Numbered from the stretch's first letter, positions 8,793-17,382 are shown. The stretch: 47,384 nucleotides of DNA from Clostridium sp. K13 (GCF_019734195.1 NZ_JAASHM010000026.1:1-47384); one strand, 5' to 3'. Made by a program: numbers and translations. Notes: generated by a model not told the origin, from the sequence alone.

Positions 8793-9224
8793 ATGAAAAT
8801 TTCGACTAAGGGAAGATATGGAATTAGAGCTTTAATTGATTTAGTAGTTAATTCAGAATGTGGAAGTGTAACTTTAAAAGCTATATCAGAACGTCAAGAA
8901 ATATCAGAAAGGTATTTAGAACAAATATTTTCATTGCTTAGAAAGTCAGGTTTGATAATAGGAAGAAAGGGTGCTCAAGGAGGATATATTTTATCAAAAA
9001 ATCCGAATGAAATTACAGTAGGAGAAGTTTTAAGAGCATTAGAAGGTGAATCTCTTCTTATAGATATAAATGAAGATGAAGAGAATTGTATGGAGAGATT
9101 TGTAAATAAAATTATTTGGAGTGAAATAAATAAGAAGATAAATGATTATTTTGATTCTATAACATTAGAGTGTATTGTTGATGAATACAGAAAAGAAAAA
9201 GAAGAAATTATATATTATATCTAA
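8793..9224 (+). CDS. Rrf2-family regulator, CymR-like
   Basis: The 143-aa protein starts MKISTKGRYGIRALIDL, the hallmark winged-helix start of Rrf2 proteins, with the recognition helix around SERYLEQIFSLLRKSGLI and the wing GRKGAQGGYIL. The three clustered cysteines that hold the Fe-S cluster in IscR are absent, as is usual for CymR, the cysteine-metabolism repressor of Firmicutes that acts with CysK. The next gene encodes a TcyP-type cystine importer, a known CymR target in Bacillus, which supports this reading. The CymR identity is inferred from similarity and context. Confidence 0.85.
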   Translation: MKISTKGRYGIRALIDLVVNSECGSVTLKAISERQEISERYLEQIFSLLRKSGLIIGRKGAQGGYILSKNPNEITVGEVLRALEGESLLIDINEDEENCMERFVNKIIWSEINKKINDYFDSITLECIVDEYRKEKEEIIYYI

Positions 9225-9295
9225 TTTTAACTAGTATAAGAAATGAATTTAATGTAATATATACATAGATATATATCAATATATAGGAGGATAGT

Positions 9296-10672
9296 ATGAA
9301 TAGTACTTTTTTATCAAATTTTATAATGATAACAAACTTTAAGACAATAGCATTTATTATTATTCTTGTAGCTATATTATTTGGAGTAAATATTATGGCT
9401 AAGAAGAAAATAAAATTTTCTACTAGAATGATAGTTTCTACTATTTCAGGTTTAGTTTTAGGGTTAATAGTTCAATTAGTAGCAGGATTTCCTAATAATC
9501 CAGGTGAGGTTCAATGGATTAGTGAAGTTAATAAGTGGTATGGACTTATTGGATATGGATTTATGGATTTATTAAAGATGCTTGTAGTACCTTTAATATT
9601 TGTATCTATTATCAGAGTTATTATTAACATGAAAGATGGAGAAAATCTTGGAAAGCTAACAACTAGGTCAATTTTTATATTATTAGGAACAACTACTATT
9701 GCAGCTATTGTTGCTATTATAGTAGGAAACTTATTTAAATTAGGAGTTTCAGCTAATGTTGTTGAAAGTACAAATGAAATAAGAGAAATAACACCAGTAG
9801 TAGATACTTTAAGAGGATTGCTTCCATCAAATCCAGTGTCTGCAATGGCAGAAGGAAATGTAGTTGCAGTAGTAATCTTTGCTGCATTTATTGGAAATTC
9901 TATGAAAATATTAAATAAAAAGTATAGTGATGTAATTAAGCCAGTAACTGATTTAGTTAATGCTTCTTATAAAATAATTACTAGTATTGCAATGACTGTT
10001 ATAAAGTTAATGCCATATGCAGTAGTAGCATTACTTGCAAATACAATAGCCGGAAGAGGATTATCAGCAATAAAGGAAGTTATAGGGTTTATAGTAGCTC
10101 TATATGTAAGTATTATTATTGTATTTATTATACATTTAGTAATTATTGCGTTTTTAGGTGTTAATCCAATTAAATATGTAAAAAAGGTTATGGAGCCATT
10201 AATTTTAGCTTTTACTTCTCGTTCAAGTTTAGGTACATTACCAGTTACAATAGAAACATTAACTGACGGAGTTGGGGTAGATAATGGAATAGCATCATTT
10301 GTAGGAAGCTTAGGTTCAAATATGGGAATGAATGGATGTGCAGCGATTTATCCAGCATTAATGGCTGTAACATTAGCAAATATGTCAGGAACAACAATGG
10401 ATATAAGTTTCTATGGAATGCTTATAGTAATAATTGTAATTGGTTCATTAGGAATAGCAGGATTACCAGGAAGTGCTACTATGGCAGTTTCAGTGGCTAT
10501 ATCAGGTATGGGAATGGGAGCGTACTTCCCGTTAGCTGGAGGAATAATAGCAATTGATCCTATATTAGATATGGGACGTACAATGTTAAATGTTAATGGT
10601 ACAATGGTTACTGCAGTAGCTGTTGGTAAGACTTTTAACAAGATAGATAAAGATAAGTTAAATGCAAAATAA
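9296..10672 (+). CDS. L-cystine transporter, TcyP-like (sodium:dicarboxylate symporter family)
   Basis: This 458-aa membrane protein of the DAACS/SDF family has about eight hydrophobic helices plus re-entrant loops. Segments AFTSRSSLGTLPVTIE, NGCAAIYPALMAVTLAN and DPILDMGRTMLNVNGTM match the arrangement in the B. subtilis cystine importer TcyP more closely than glutamate or C4-dicarboxylate carriers. It has a perfect AGGAGG site (9285-9290). Located 71 nt after a CymR-like regulator, it probably serves cystine uptake for sulfur. Substrate specificity is inferred. Confidence 0.85.
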   Translation: MNSTFLSNFIMITNFKTIAFIIILVAILFGVNIMAKKKIKFSTRMIVSTISGLVLGLIVQLVAGFPNNPGEVQWISEVNKWYGLIGYGFMDLLKMLVVPLIFVSIIRVIINMKDGENLGKLTTRSIFILLGTTTIAAIVAIIVGNLFKLGVSANVVESTNEIREITPVVDTLRGLLPSNPVSAMAEGNVVAVVIFAAFIGNSMKILNKKYSDVIKPVTDLVNASYKIITSIAMTVIKLMPYAVVALLANTIAGRGLSAIKEVIGFIVALYVSIIIVFIIHLVIIAFLGVNPIKYVKKVMEPLILAFTSRSSLGTLPVTIETLTDGVGVDNGIASFVGSLGSNMGMNGCAAIYPALMAVTLANMSGTTMDISFYGMLIVIIVIGSLGIAGLPGSATMAVSVAISGMGMGAYFPLAGGIIAIDPILDMGRTMLNVNGTMVTAVAVGKTFNKIDKDKLNAK

Positions 10673-10679
10673 TATATAA

Positions 10680-10729
10680 AAAAAGTAGTCAAGTACACCA
10701 GAATAATTAGATGTATTTGGCTACTTTTT
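10680..10729 (+). terminator. intrinsic terminator after the cystine transporter gene
   Basis: An 18-nt arm (10680-10697) pairs with 10712-10729, with a few G-U pairs, and ends in TTTTT. Confidence 0.8.
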
Positions 10730-11061
10730 CTAGTTTGTGAAAATAAAATCAACTGCTTGTAAGGAATTATAGTAAAAGTAAGAGGAAATACATTCTTGTA
10801 TGTGAAATTTATATAAAATTTTATCAGAAATTAGATAATATTTAGTGTTAGTGACTTTTGATATACAGAAAAATATAGTAAAATATAATTTATGTAAGAT
10901 ATTAGATCTTTAATAAGATTTTTTTAAACAGATTAGTTTCAAATTAATATATCCAATGAAAATTAATTAGCTGTTTGGACATTGTTATCTCCCAGCTAAA
11001 AAGAGATACTAGTGTTAAAGCGGCTAGTAAGTAGATAAATACTATGATAGGAGATAAAAAA
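10730..11061 (+). other. gene-free leader region before the PBP gene
   Basis: No gene is seen. A short AT-rich hairpin (10906-10910 with 10915-10919) followed by seven T could be a weak attenuator. Further down, TAGCTG/CAGCTA and the overlapping TATCTC (10986-10991)/GAGATA (11003-11008) are alternative stems. CTAG repeats flank an 11-nt loop near 11009-11027. I recognise no known riboswitch class. Confidence 0.4.
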
Positions 11062-13272
11062 ATGACATATAAAAAGAAAAAATATAAAAAGAAAAAAAAG
11101 ACAGTTGGATATAAAAGTAGATTATTTATTGTTTCAGTTTTGGTATTTAGTTTATTGGCTTTTCTTATATTGAGATTAGCATGGCTAACTTTGGTAAGTG
11201 GACGAGAATTAGAGGCAAAGGCAAATTCAGAGTGGCAAAAGGAAATTAGTGTAACAGCTACTAGAGGGGATATATTAGATAGAAACGGTTCTGTATTAGT
11301 GTCTTCAGCAAATGTTTATAGAATAGACTTTGATTTAGATTCTGTTAGAAATCACATAAAAGAAAAGAAAATAACTATGAATGATATTGCAGTTGAAATT
11401 TCAAATGTAACAGGTGTAGAAGTTGAAGAAGTTCTTAAAGCATTAAATAAAAAAAATTCAGATGGAAGTGATGCCAGTTATTCACCTTTAGTTAGAGGTG
11501 TTACTAAGGCTGTAGCAGATAGTGCAGATGATTTAGGGATATATGGACTTATAGTTTCTAGAGATGTAAAGAGATATTATCCTAATGAAAACTTCTTAGC
11601 AAGTGCATTAGGAGGGATTAATTCAGAAGGAACAGGGTTAACTGGTATAGAATTACAATATGATGATTATTTAGCTGGAATTGCAGGTATGAAAATAGGC
11701 GCTTATGACAGCTGGGGAAATAGATTGCCTTTTGACACATATAAATTTACTCCACCTATAGATGGGAGTGATATAATATCAACAGTAGATGAGAATTTAC
11801 AGTATATAGCAGAAAAAGTTGCACAGAAGGGGTTAGAAGAACATAATGCTAAAGGTGTCCATGTACTTATTATGGATCCTAATAATGGTGAGATATTAGC
11901 TATGGTAAATAAGCCGGATTATGATCCAAATGATCCATATTCAGGCTATGAAATTTTCGATGGAGAAACAGATAATGATAAGATACAAAATATGTGGAGA
12001 AATTGGTTAGTAAGTGATACTTTTGAACCAGGATCAACATTTAAAACAGTAACAATGGTTGCAGCCTTAGAAGAAGGTTTAGTTAGTGATAATGAAACAT
12101 TTACTTGTAATGGTGGAGTGAAGTTTGGAAATACAACAGTTCATTGTTGGAAAAGAGATGGACATGGAACTCAAACATTGGGTGAGGTTTTAAAGAACTC
12201 TTGTAATGTTGGTATGATGGAAATCGGAGAGAGACTTGGAATTGATAAGTTAAATGAATATATATATAAGTTAGGATTTGGTAAAACAACAGGTATTGAT
12301 TTGCCAGGTGAAGCATCTGGAATAGTGAAATCATCTGATACAGTTTCTGCTATTGATTTAGCAACAATATCATTTGGACAAACTAATACAGTTACAACAC
12401 TACAACTTATGGCTGCTTTCAATGCTATAGCAAATGGGGGAGATCTTATACAGCCACATATTGTTAAAGAAATTTCTCATGAAGATGAAAGCGGAAATAG
12501 AGTAATTGATGAAACAATAAAACCTACGACAAAGAAAGATGTATTGTCTGACAGTAGTACAGCATTACTTAGAAGTTACTTAGAAAGAACAGTGACTAAG
12601 GATGGACCAGATGGATCCTTTGTACAGGGGTATAATGTTGGTGGGAAAACAGGAACAGCTCAAAAGGTTGATCCTGCAACAGGAACTTATTCAACGGATA
12701 AATATATATCTTCAATGGTTGCTTTAGCACCTGTAGAAAATCCACAGATAACAGTATTTATAGCTGTAGATGAACCAAGTAATGGTTCTTATTATGGAGG
12801 AGAGGTAGCAGCACCGTTAATGAAAGAATTATTTGAAGAAGTATTTAAATATATGGATTCACCACTTGCTAAAGAGAGATTTTCAATTTATAAAAATGTA
12901 ATAATTCCTGACGTAAGAGGAAAATCTATTGAAGAAGCAAAGGAAATATTAAAAGAAAATGATTTAGAGGCTGAAGTTAAAGGAAATGGTAAAACTATTG
13001 TATCTATGGATTCTTATCCAGGTTCAACAGTAAAAGAAGGAACTACTATTTCTATTACAGCAAAAGATAATGGACAAGTAGGGAAAGAAATAATAATGCC
13101 AGATCTTAAAGGTAGTACGAAAGAGTTTGCAGCTTCTATTTTAGATAACCTTGGATTGGAATATGAATTTGAAGGAGAAGGAATTGTTTATTCTCAAAGT
13201 ATAACTAGTGGAAATAAGATTGTAAAAGGAACAAAAGTTACAATTACTTTAAAAAAGGAATTTGAATATTAA
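11062..13272 (+). CDS. class B penicillin-binding protein with two PASTA domains (SpoVD/PBP2-like)
   Basis: This is a peptidoglycan DD-transpeptidase. A Lys-rich cytoplasmic tail and one membrane helix (about residues 22-45) precede a dimerisation domain with TRGDILDRNGSVL. The transpeptidase domain has SxxK as STFK (Ser325), SxN as SCN and the KTGT box (Lys529). Two PASTA repeats fill about residues 613-736. I choose ATG 11062, 8 nt after AGGAG (11049-11053), giving 736 aa. The SEDS gene follows 24 nt downstream, forming a cognate synthase pair. PASTA domains and pairing fit SpoVD (spore cortex) or a divisome PBP; the sequence alone does not separate them. Confidence 0.93.
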   Translation: MTYKKKKYKKKKKTVGYKSRLFIVSVLVFSLLAFLILRLAWLTLVSGRELEAKANSEWQKEISVTATRGDILDRNGSVLVSSANVYRIDFDLDSVRNHIKEKKITMNDIAVEISNVTGVEVEEVLKALNKKNSDGSDASYSPLVRGVTKAVADSADDLGIYGLIVSRDVKRYYPNENFLASALGGINSEGTGLTGIELQYDDYLAGIAGMKIGAYDSWGNRLPFDTYKFTPPIDGSDIISTVDENLQYIAEKVAQKGLEEHNAKGVHVLIMDPNNGEILAMVNKPDYDPNDPYSGYEIFDGETDNDKIQNMWRNWLVSDTFEPGSTFKTVTMVAALEEGLVSDNETFTCNGGVKFGNTTVHCWKRDGHGTQTLGEVLKNSCNVGMMEIGERLGIDKLNEYIYKLGFGKTTGIDLPGEASGIVKSSDTVSAIDLATISFGQTNTVTTLQLMAAFNAIANGGDLIQPHIVKEISHEDESGNRVIDETIKPTTKKDVLSDSSTALLRSYLERTVTKDGPDGSFVQGYNVGGKTGTAQKVDPATGTYSTDKYISSMVALAPVENPQITVFIAVDEPSNGSYYGGEVAAPLMKELFEEVFKYMDSPLAKERFSIYKNVIIPDVRGKSIEEAKEILKENDLEAEVKGNGKTIVSMDSYPGSTVKEGTTISITAKDNGQVGKEIIMPDLKGSTKEFAASILDNLGLEYEFEGEGIVYSQSITSGNKIVKGTKVTITLKKEFEY

Positions 13273-13296
13273 ATATTGTATACTGGAGAAGATAAT

Positions 13297-14490
13297 ATGA
13301 ATAGTAATACAAAGAAATTAAAAAAAGGAAAGAGTAAGAAAAAATTCAAACGAAAAAAAAAGCTAAACTCTGTTAATCCATATATACTCTATTCTGTATT
13401 AGCACTTGTTGCAATAGGAATAATTATGGTGTTTTCAGCTAGTTATTATGATGCATTATATAAGCATAAGGATGTATTCTATTTTTTAAAGAAGGAACTT
13501 ACCTGGGTTCCAGTTGGAATTGGTGCATTAATAGTAATTATGTTAATAGATTATCATGCGTGGAAAAAAATCACTATATTTGGGTATGGAGCTACAATAT
13601 TAGCTTTAGTAGCAGTTCTTATTGTGGGAAAAAATATTAATGGAGCTACACGTTGGCTAGATATTGCAGGGATTTCATTTCAACCATCAGAACTTGCTAA
13701 ATATGTTATAGTATTTTTCTTGGCAATGATGATCGATAGGTATGGAAAGGTGAGTAAGAACTGGAAGGTTCCATTGATTTATTTAAGTTCGGCTCTTATC
13801 TTTGCTGGATTAGTATATAAAGAAAATAACTTAAGTATTGCATCTATTATAATGTTTGTTGCATTTATAATGATTTTTGTATCAGGAATGAGTTTTAAAG
13901 AAACATTTTCATTAATAATTATTGGAGCTGTAGGTATTATAGTAGGAATTTTTAGCTCTGATTATAGAACAGAAAGATTTGTTAGTTTTTTAGATCCATG
14001 GAAATATGCTAATGATGAAGGGTACCAGTTAATACATTCTCTTTATGCTTTAGGGTCTGGTGGTTTATTTGGGGTAGGGCTAGGAAACTCAAAACAAAAA
14101 GCTTTATATATGCCAGAACCACATAATGACTTTATATTTGCAATAATAGGTGAAGAGTTAGGTCTTATAGGATGTATTGCTGTTATTACTATTTTTGTGG
14201 TATTAATATGGGCAGGGATAAAGGTTGCAGGTAAGGCTAAGGATAGATATGGAAAGCTTCTAGCTACAGGAATAATTTCTGTAATTGCATTACAAGCATT
14301 AATAAATATTGCAGTTGTTACAGGTAGTATGCCTGTTACTGGAGTTCCTTTACCTTTTATAAGTTATGGAGGTACATCATTAGTATTTAATATGGCTGCT
14401 ATGGGAGTTCTCCTTAATATTTCAAGGCAATGTAAAAATACTAAAGATGAAATTGAAGAAAAAATAATAAAAAGTAAAATGAACGTTTAA
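13297..14490 (+). CDS. SEDS-family peptidoglycan glycosyltransferase (FtsW/SpoVE/RodA)
   Basis: SEDS proteins polymerise lipid II into glycan strands with a class B PBP partner, here the gene immediately upstream. The 397-aa protein has a basic N-terminal tail and about ten membrane helices. Family signatures are NGATRWLDIAGISFQPSEL, PEPHNDFIFAIIGEELG and the C-terminal GVPLPFISYGGTSL. ATG 13297 lies 7 nt after TGGAGAA, so I prefer it to a TTG at 13276. Together with the PASTA PBP it resembles the spoVD-spoVE or ftsI-ftsW pair but lies outside a dcw cluster. Confidence 0.94.
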   Translation: MNSNTKKLKKGKSKKKFKRKKKLNSVNPYILYSVLALVAIGIIMVFSASYYDALYKHKDVFYFLKKELTWVPVGIGALIVIMLIDYHAWKKITIFGYGATILALVAVLIVGKNINGATRWLDIAGISFQPSELAKYVIVFFLAMMIDRYGKVSKNWKVPLIYLSSALIFAGLVYKENNLSIASIIMFVAFIMIFVSGMSFKETFSLIIIGAVGIIVGIFSSDYRTERFVSFLDPWKYANDEGYQLIHSLYALGSGGLFGVGLGNSKQKALYMPEPHNDFIFAIIGEELGLIGCIAVITIFVVLIWAGIKVAGKAKDRYGKLLATGIISVIALQALINIAVVTGSMPVTGVPLPFISYGGTSLVFNMAAMGVLLNISRQCKNTKDEIEEKIIKSKMNV

Positions 14491-14491
14491 T

Positions 14492-14517
14492 AAAGAGGTT
14501 ACGAAAGTAGCCTCTTT
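14492..14517 (+). terminator. intrinsic terminator after the SEDS gene
   Basis: AAAGAGGTTAC (14492-14502) pairs with GTAGCCTCTTT (14507-14517) across a GAAA tetraloop and runs into TATTATAT. Confidence 0.9.
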
Positions 14518-14531
14518 TATTATATATAAAA

Positions 14532-14568
14532 CAATAATAATTTATTGAAAAACAATAAATTATTATTG
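14532..14568. promoter_or_regulatory. perfect 16-bp palindrome overlapping the -35 box
   Basis: Arms 14532-14547 and 14553-14568 are exact inverted copies separated by AAAAA. The right arm runs into the TTGACT -35 element (14566-14571). It is a likely operator, perhaps for the XRE repressor encoded at 15078. Confidence 0.65.
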
Positions 14569-14593
14569 ACTTAATATATAAGTATGATATAAA
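14566..14593 (+). promoter_or_regulatory. promoter of the DUF2975/XRE operon
   Basis: TTGACT (14566-14571), 16-nt spacer, TATAAA (14588-14593), 21 nt before the start codon of the DUF2975 gene. Confidence 0.65.
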
Positions 14594-14614
14594 ATATCAA
14601 TGAGGTGATTATAA

Positions 14615-15064
14615 ATGAAAAATAATATATTTAGAAAAATGTTATATATAATATCGGTTTTATCCATTTGTATTACTGTTATTGGAGGAATAAGTATACC
14701 CTGGATTACGAAGCTATATTATTTAAACTTTACAAATTTAGAAGAGCCAAGATTTATGAGTACTTTTCTATTTATAACAGCAATACCATTTATTCTTTTA
14801 TTGATTGAAGTTATGAAGTTGTCTAAAAGTTTACTTAATGATACATATTTGAATAAAGAAACGCTAAAAAGATTAAAAAGAATAAGTATTTATTCTTTAA
14901 TTGAATTTTTTATTTACTTAGCAAATATTATATTTATGTATCGTAACTTAGTGTTTGTTGTGGTCATTATTGCTACATTAATGGTATTCATGATTACGTC
15001 GGTGATTAGAGAACTTATAGTAAAGGGAATAGAGCTAAAAGAAGAAAATGATTTAACTATTTAA
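14615..15064 (+). CDS. DUF2975-like membrane protein
   Basis: The 149-aa protein has four predicted membrane helices and a short charged C-terminal tail. Small four-helix proteins of this kind (DUF2975) are commonly encoded directly before a short XRE regulator of the YozG type, as here, where the next gene starts 13 nt downstream. The function of the family is not established; by analogy with other small membrane protein/repressor pairs it may sequester or signal to the regulator. GAGGTG gives a good ribosome binding site. Confidence 0.75.
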   Translation: MKNNIFRKMLYIISVLSICITVIGGISIPWITKLYYLNFTNLEEPRFMSTFLFITAIPFILLLIEVMKLSKSLLNDTYLNKETLKRLKRISIYSLIEFFIYLANIIFMYRNLVFVVVIIATLMVFMITSVIRELIVKGIELKEENDLTI

Positions 15065-15077
15065 GGAGATAAGCTAA

Positions 15078-15290
15078 ATGATTATTGTAAATTTAGATGT
15101 TATGATGGCAAAAAGAAAAATGAGTGCGACAGAACTTTCAGAGAAAGTGGGAATAACTATGGCTAATCTTTCAATTCTTAAAAATAATAAGGCTAAAGCC
15201 ATTAGATTTTCTACTTTAGATGCCATTTGTAAGGCTTTAGACTGTCAGCCAGGTGATATTTTAGAGTATAGAAGTGATGAGGATAAGTAA
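15078..15290 (+). CDS. small XRE-family (YozG-like) HTH regulator
   Basis: At 70 aa the protein is a single Cro/CI-type helix-turn-helix domain: MAKRKMSATELSEKVGIT forms the first helices and TLDAICKALDCQPGDILEY is the typical end of the fold. It has no effector domain. It is co-transcribed with the DUF2975 gene and likely binds the palindrome at 14532-14568, which overlaps the operon's own promoter (inference). Confidence 0.9.
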   Translation: MIIVNLDVMMAKRKMSATELSEKVGITMANLSILKNNKAKAIRFSTLDAICKALDCQPGDILEYRSDEDK

Positions 15291-15333
15291 TGAGCTTTAA
15301 ATAATATTATAATATTTGGGGGGACAAGGTATT

Positions 15334-15822
15334 ATGAGAAGGGTTATAATGGTCATTTTAACTACTATCATTTATGCAATGTTTTTTATAAGTTGTAGTA
15401 ATATATCTAATATTAAAAGTACAGAATTAAACAATATATTTATTGATAATTTAAATATAGGAAGTTCAATTAAAAAGATAAATTTAAATAAATATACTGA
15501 AAGCAACGCATTTTTAGGGGATTATATGTGCAAATTTGAAGAGATAATAATTGATTCAAAGAACAATAAGATTAATTATTTGTTTGGAAAATTTGATGAA
15601 AATAGAATAGTTATTTCTGTAAATGATAAAAGAAATTTAAATTATATAGATGAAATAAAACAAATATTAGGAGATAATTATAAAGAAAAATGGAAAGATA
15701 GAGAACAAAATTTAAAGAAGTATATTTATTTTGATAAAATTAATAATATAAAAGCTGAATTTGTATATGTAAGCTTTGATGAAAGTTTAGTTTGGATTAT
15801 TTTATCTAAAATAAATAGTTAA
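15334..15822 (+). CDS. putative lipoprotein of unknown function
   Basis: I do not recognise this gene. The 162-aa product has a short basic start, a hydrophobic stretch and a lipobox FISC with Cys21, so it is probably lipid-anchored outside the membrane. The mature part is rich in Asn, Lys and Ile and ends in a predicted beta-rich stretch. ATG 15334 is preferred over a TTG at 15316, which lies inside the GGGGGG ribosome binding site. It starts a run of small envelope genes. Confidence 0.7.
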   Translation: MRRVIMVILTTIIYAMFFISCSNISNIKSTELNNIFIDNLNIGSSIKKINLNKYTESNAFLGDYMCKFEEIIIDSKNNKINYLFGKFDENRIVISVNDKRNLNYIDEIKQILGDNYKEKWKDREQNLKKYIYFDKINNIKAEFVYVSFDESLVWIILSKINS

Positions 15823-15861
15823 CAAGAATTATAAAATGTAATTAGGTAAGGAGATAAGTAT

Positions 15862-16059
15862 ATGAAAAAGTATTTAATAAGTATAGTTCCACTAGCAATT
15901 GGAATTTTATGTTTTATATTATCAGGAGTAATAGGAAGTGAAGTGTTAGCAGATGGGACATTGAAAGAGCCATTCTTTTTAATACCTATAGGATATTTAT
16001 TTTTAGCAATAGGAATAATTTTAGGTATTATTATTTTACTTAAGAGAAGAAAAGTATGA
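15862..16059 (+). CDS. DUF3955-like small membrane protein
   Basis: The 65-aa protein has two membrane helices separated by a loop containing DGTLKEPFFLIPIGYL, which resembles DUF3955 proteins of Firmicutes. No function is known for that family. Its end overlaps the next gene by 4 bp, so the two are probably co-translated. Confidence 0.75.
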   Translation: MKKYLISIVPLAIGILCFILSGVIGSEVLADGTLKEPFFLIPIGYLFLAIGIILGIIILLKRRKV

Positions 16060-16715
16060 AAATAAGAAACAATTATAAGTTTATTATAAATAGTTTTATA
16101 ATAATATTTTTAACTACACTAGCAGTTTACTTATTTGTAGATCTTAAGTTGTCACAAAATGATCTTCAGTTATCTTTAATATGGATTTATACTACATTAT
16201 TTACAGTTTCACTTATATTAATTTTTATTATTCTTATTATTATATATTTTATGAGAATATTATTAAAAAAGAAGAATTGTTATGGAAGATTGATAAGGAG
16301 AGCAGGAGTAATTGTAGTTATTATGATAATATCATCAGTAATAATAACAAAAGAGCATAATCGTTATCACCATATTATTAATAGTAATTGGGAGTTGAAT
16401 TTACCTACAAACTATGAAGAGATTTATTATAAGGACAGTGGTCCAAGTTTTAATGGTGATGGTGAAAGATATTCTATATTTCAATATGAGAATTTGGATG
16501 AAATTAACAATTTAATAGAGTGGCAAGAGAAAAATAGTAGTATAGAAATTAATATGATAAGTGTATTGAGAAGACTAGAAGTACCAGAGGAATATTATCC
16601 AGACTTTAAAACTAATTTTAAGTATTATTATTCTATTAAAGAAGATAATTCTAAAATACATATGATTTTAGATAGTAATTTAAATAAAACTTATACTGTA
16701 GAAGAGATATTCTGA
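16056..16715 (+). CDS. membrane protein of unknown function
   Basis: The 219-aa product has three hydrophobic segments in its first half (about residues 10-30, 40-68, 84-98) and a hydrophilic domain of about 115 residues at the C-terminus, probably outside the cell. No family was recognised. It overlaps the DUF3955-like gene by 4 bp, and the next small ORF begins 33 nt later, so it belongs to the same envelope-gene run. Confidence 0.7.
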   Translation: MKIRNNYKFIINSFIIIFLTTLAVYLFVDLKLSQNDLQLSLIWIYTTLFTVSLILIFIILIIIYFMRILLKKKNCYGRLIRRAGVIVVIMIISSVIITKEHNRYHHIINSNWELNLPTNYEEIYYKDSGPSFNGDGERYSIFQYENLDEINNLIEWQEKNSSIEINMISVLRRLEVPEEYYPDFKTNFKYYYSIKEDNSKIHMILDSNLNKTYTVEEIF

Positions 16716-16748
16716 GAATGAGATTATTGTAAATATGAAGGGCAATAT

Positions 16749-16937
16749 ATGAGTGAAGATGATAAAAAAATAAGAAATATTAAAATTCAATCTACTATAG
16801 CATTTATAATAGTTTTACTCATATTAGCTATGTTAATAGGAGGAATCATATTTTTAAAAGAGTTTTTTATTCCCAGTAAAGAATTAATATCAAGAACTGA
16901 ATCAATTGATGGAAAATATGATTTTAGAGAGAATTAA
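16749..16937 (+). CDS. single-helix small protein, possibly truncated DUF5412
   Basis: The 62-aa product has one membrane helix (about 14-40) and then KELISRTESIDGKYDFREN before the stop. In DUF5412-type proteins a similar helix is followed by a (S)PDGKY motif and then a globular domain of about 70 residues, which is missing here. It is therefore probably a 3'-truncated remnant, but it could be a genuine small membrane protein. Confidence 0.5.
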   Translation: MSEDDKKIRNIKIQSTIAFIIVLLILAMLIGGIIFLKEFFIPSKELISRTESIDGKYDFREN

Positions 16938-17016
16938 ATTAACAATTGATTATATACAACTTAAAGTTTATTTAAAGAAACATTAGAAAAATAAAAAAAT
17001 ATGGAGTAAAAGATAT

Positions 17017-17325
17017 ATGAATATTTTTAGATTATTAAATAATAATATTGAAGATTTAAATGAAGAGGAGAGAGTTCTTGCAGAAAATTTTAATGAAGCA
17101 TTGAGAGAAAAATTAATAGACGACTTGGCAGAGTATGAAATTGATGAGTTTATTAAGGAATTGAAAAGTGATGAAGAGAGTTTTAGATTGAAAATATCAG
17201 AAATTTTAGTAAATGGGAAAAAGGGATATATTAAAATGCCTACAAAGACTTTAATAGATATATATCTTGATAAAAAGGATGAAGGTGAATTTATAAATTT
17301 AATTGAAAGTATAAGTAGTATGTAA
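17017..17325 (+). CDS. small acidic protein of unknown function
   Basis: The 102-aa product is highly charged and acidic (many Glu and Asp), predicted helical, without membrane segments or signal peptide. I do not recognise it. A start at ATG 17017 has only a weak purine-rich stretch upstream. It is followed at once by a strong terminator, so it ends the transcript. Confidence 0.6.
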   Translation: MNIFRLLNNNIEDLNEEERVLAENFNEALREKLIDDLAEYEIDEFIKELKSDEESFRLKISEILVNGKKGYIKMPTKTLIDIYLDKKDEGEFINLIESISSM

Positions 17326-17328
17326 AAG

Positions 17329-17380
17329 ATACCTCTGAAGCAAATTCATATATTGGATTTGCTTTAGAGGTATTTTTGTT
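17329..17380 (+). terminator. intrinsic terminator
   Basis: A 17-bp stem (17329-17345 with 17357-17373, one G-U pair) is followed by TTTTGTT. Confidence 0.9.
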
Positions 17381-17382
17381 AG

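Noticed and set aside
8793..9224. IscR, the Fe-S cluster regulator
   Set aside because: The three clustered cysteine ligands are not present and no isc/suf genes are adjacent.
10411..10752. Long open frames antisense to the cystine transporter and other genes
   Set aside because: They have no ribosome binding sites and low-complexity translations; they are shadows of AT-rich coding sequence.
10930..11043. Known riboswitch (cyclic di-GMP, cyclic di-AMP or T-box) upstream of the PBP gene
   Set aside because: None of the conserved core sequences of these classes could be matched; only generic stems are visible.
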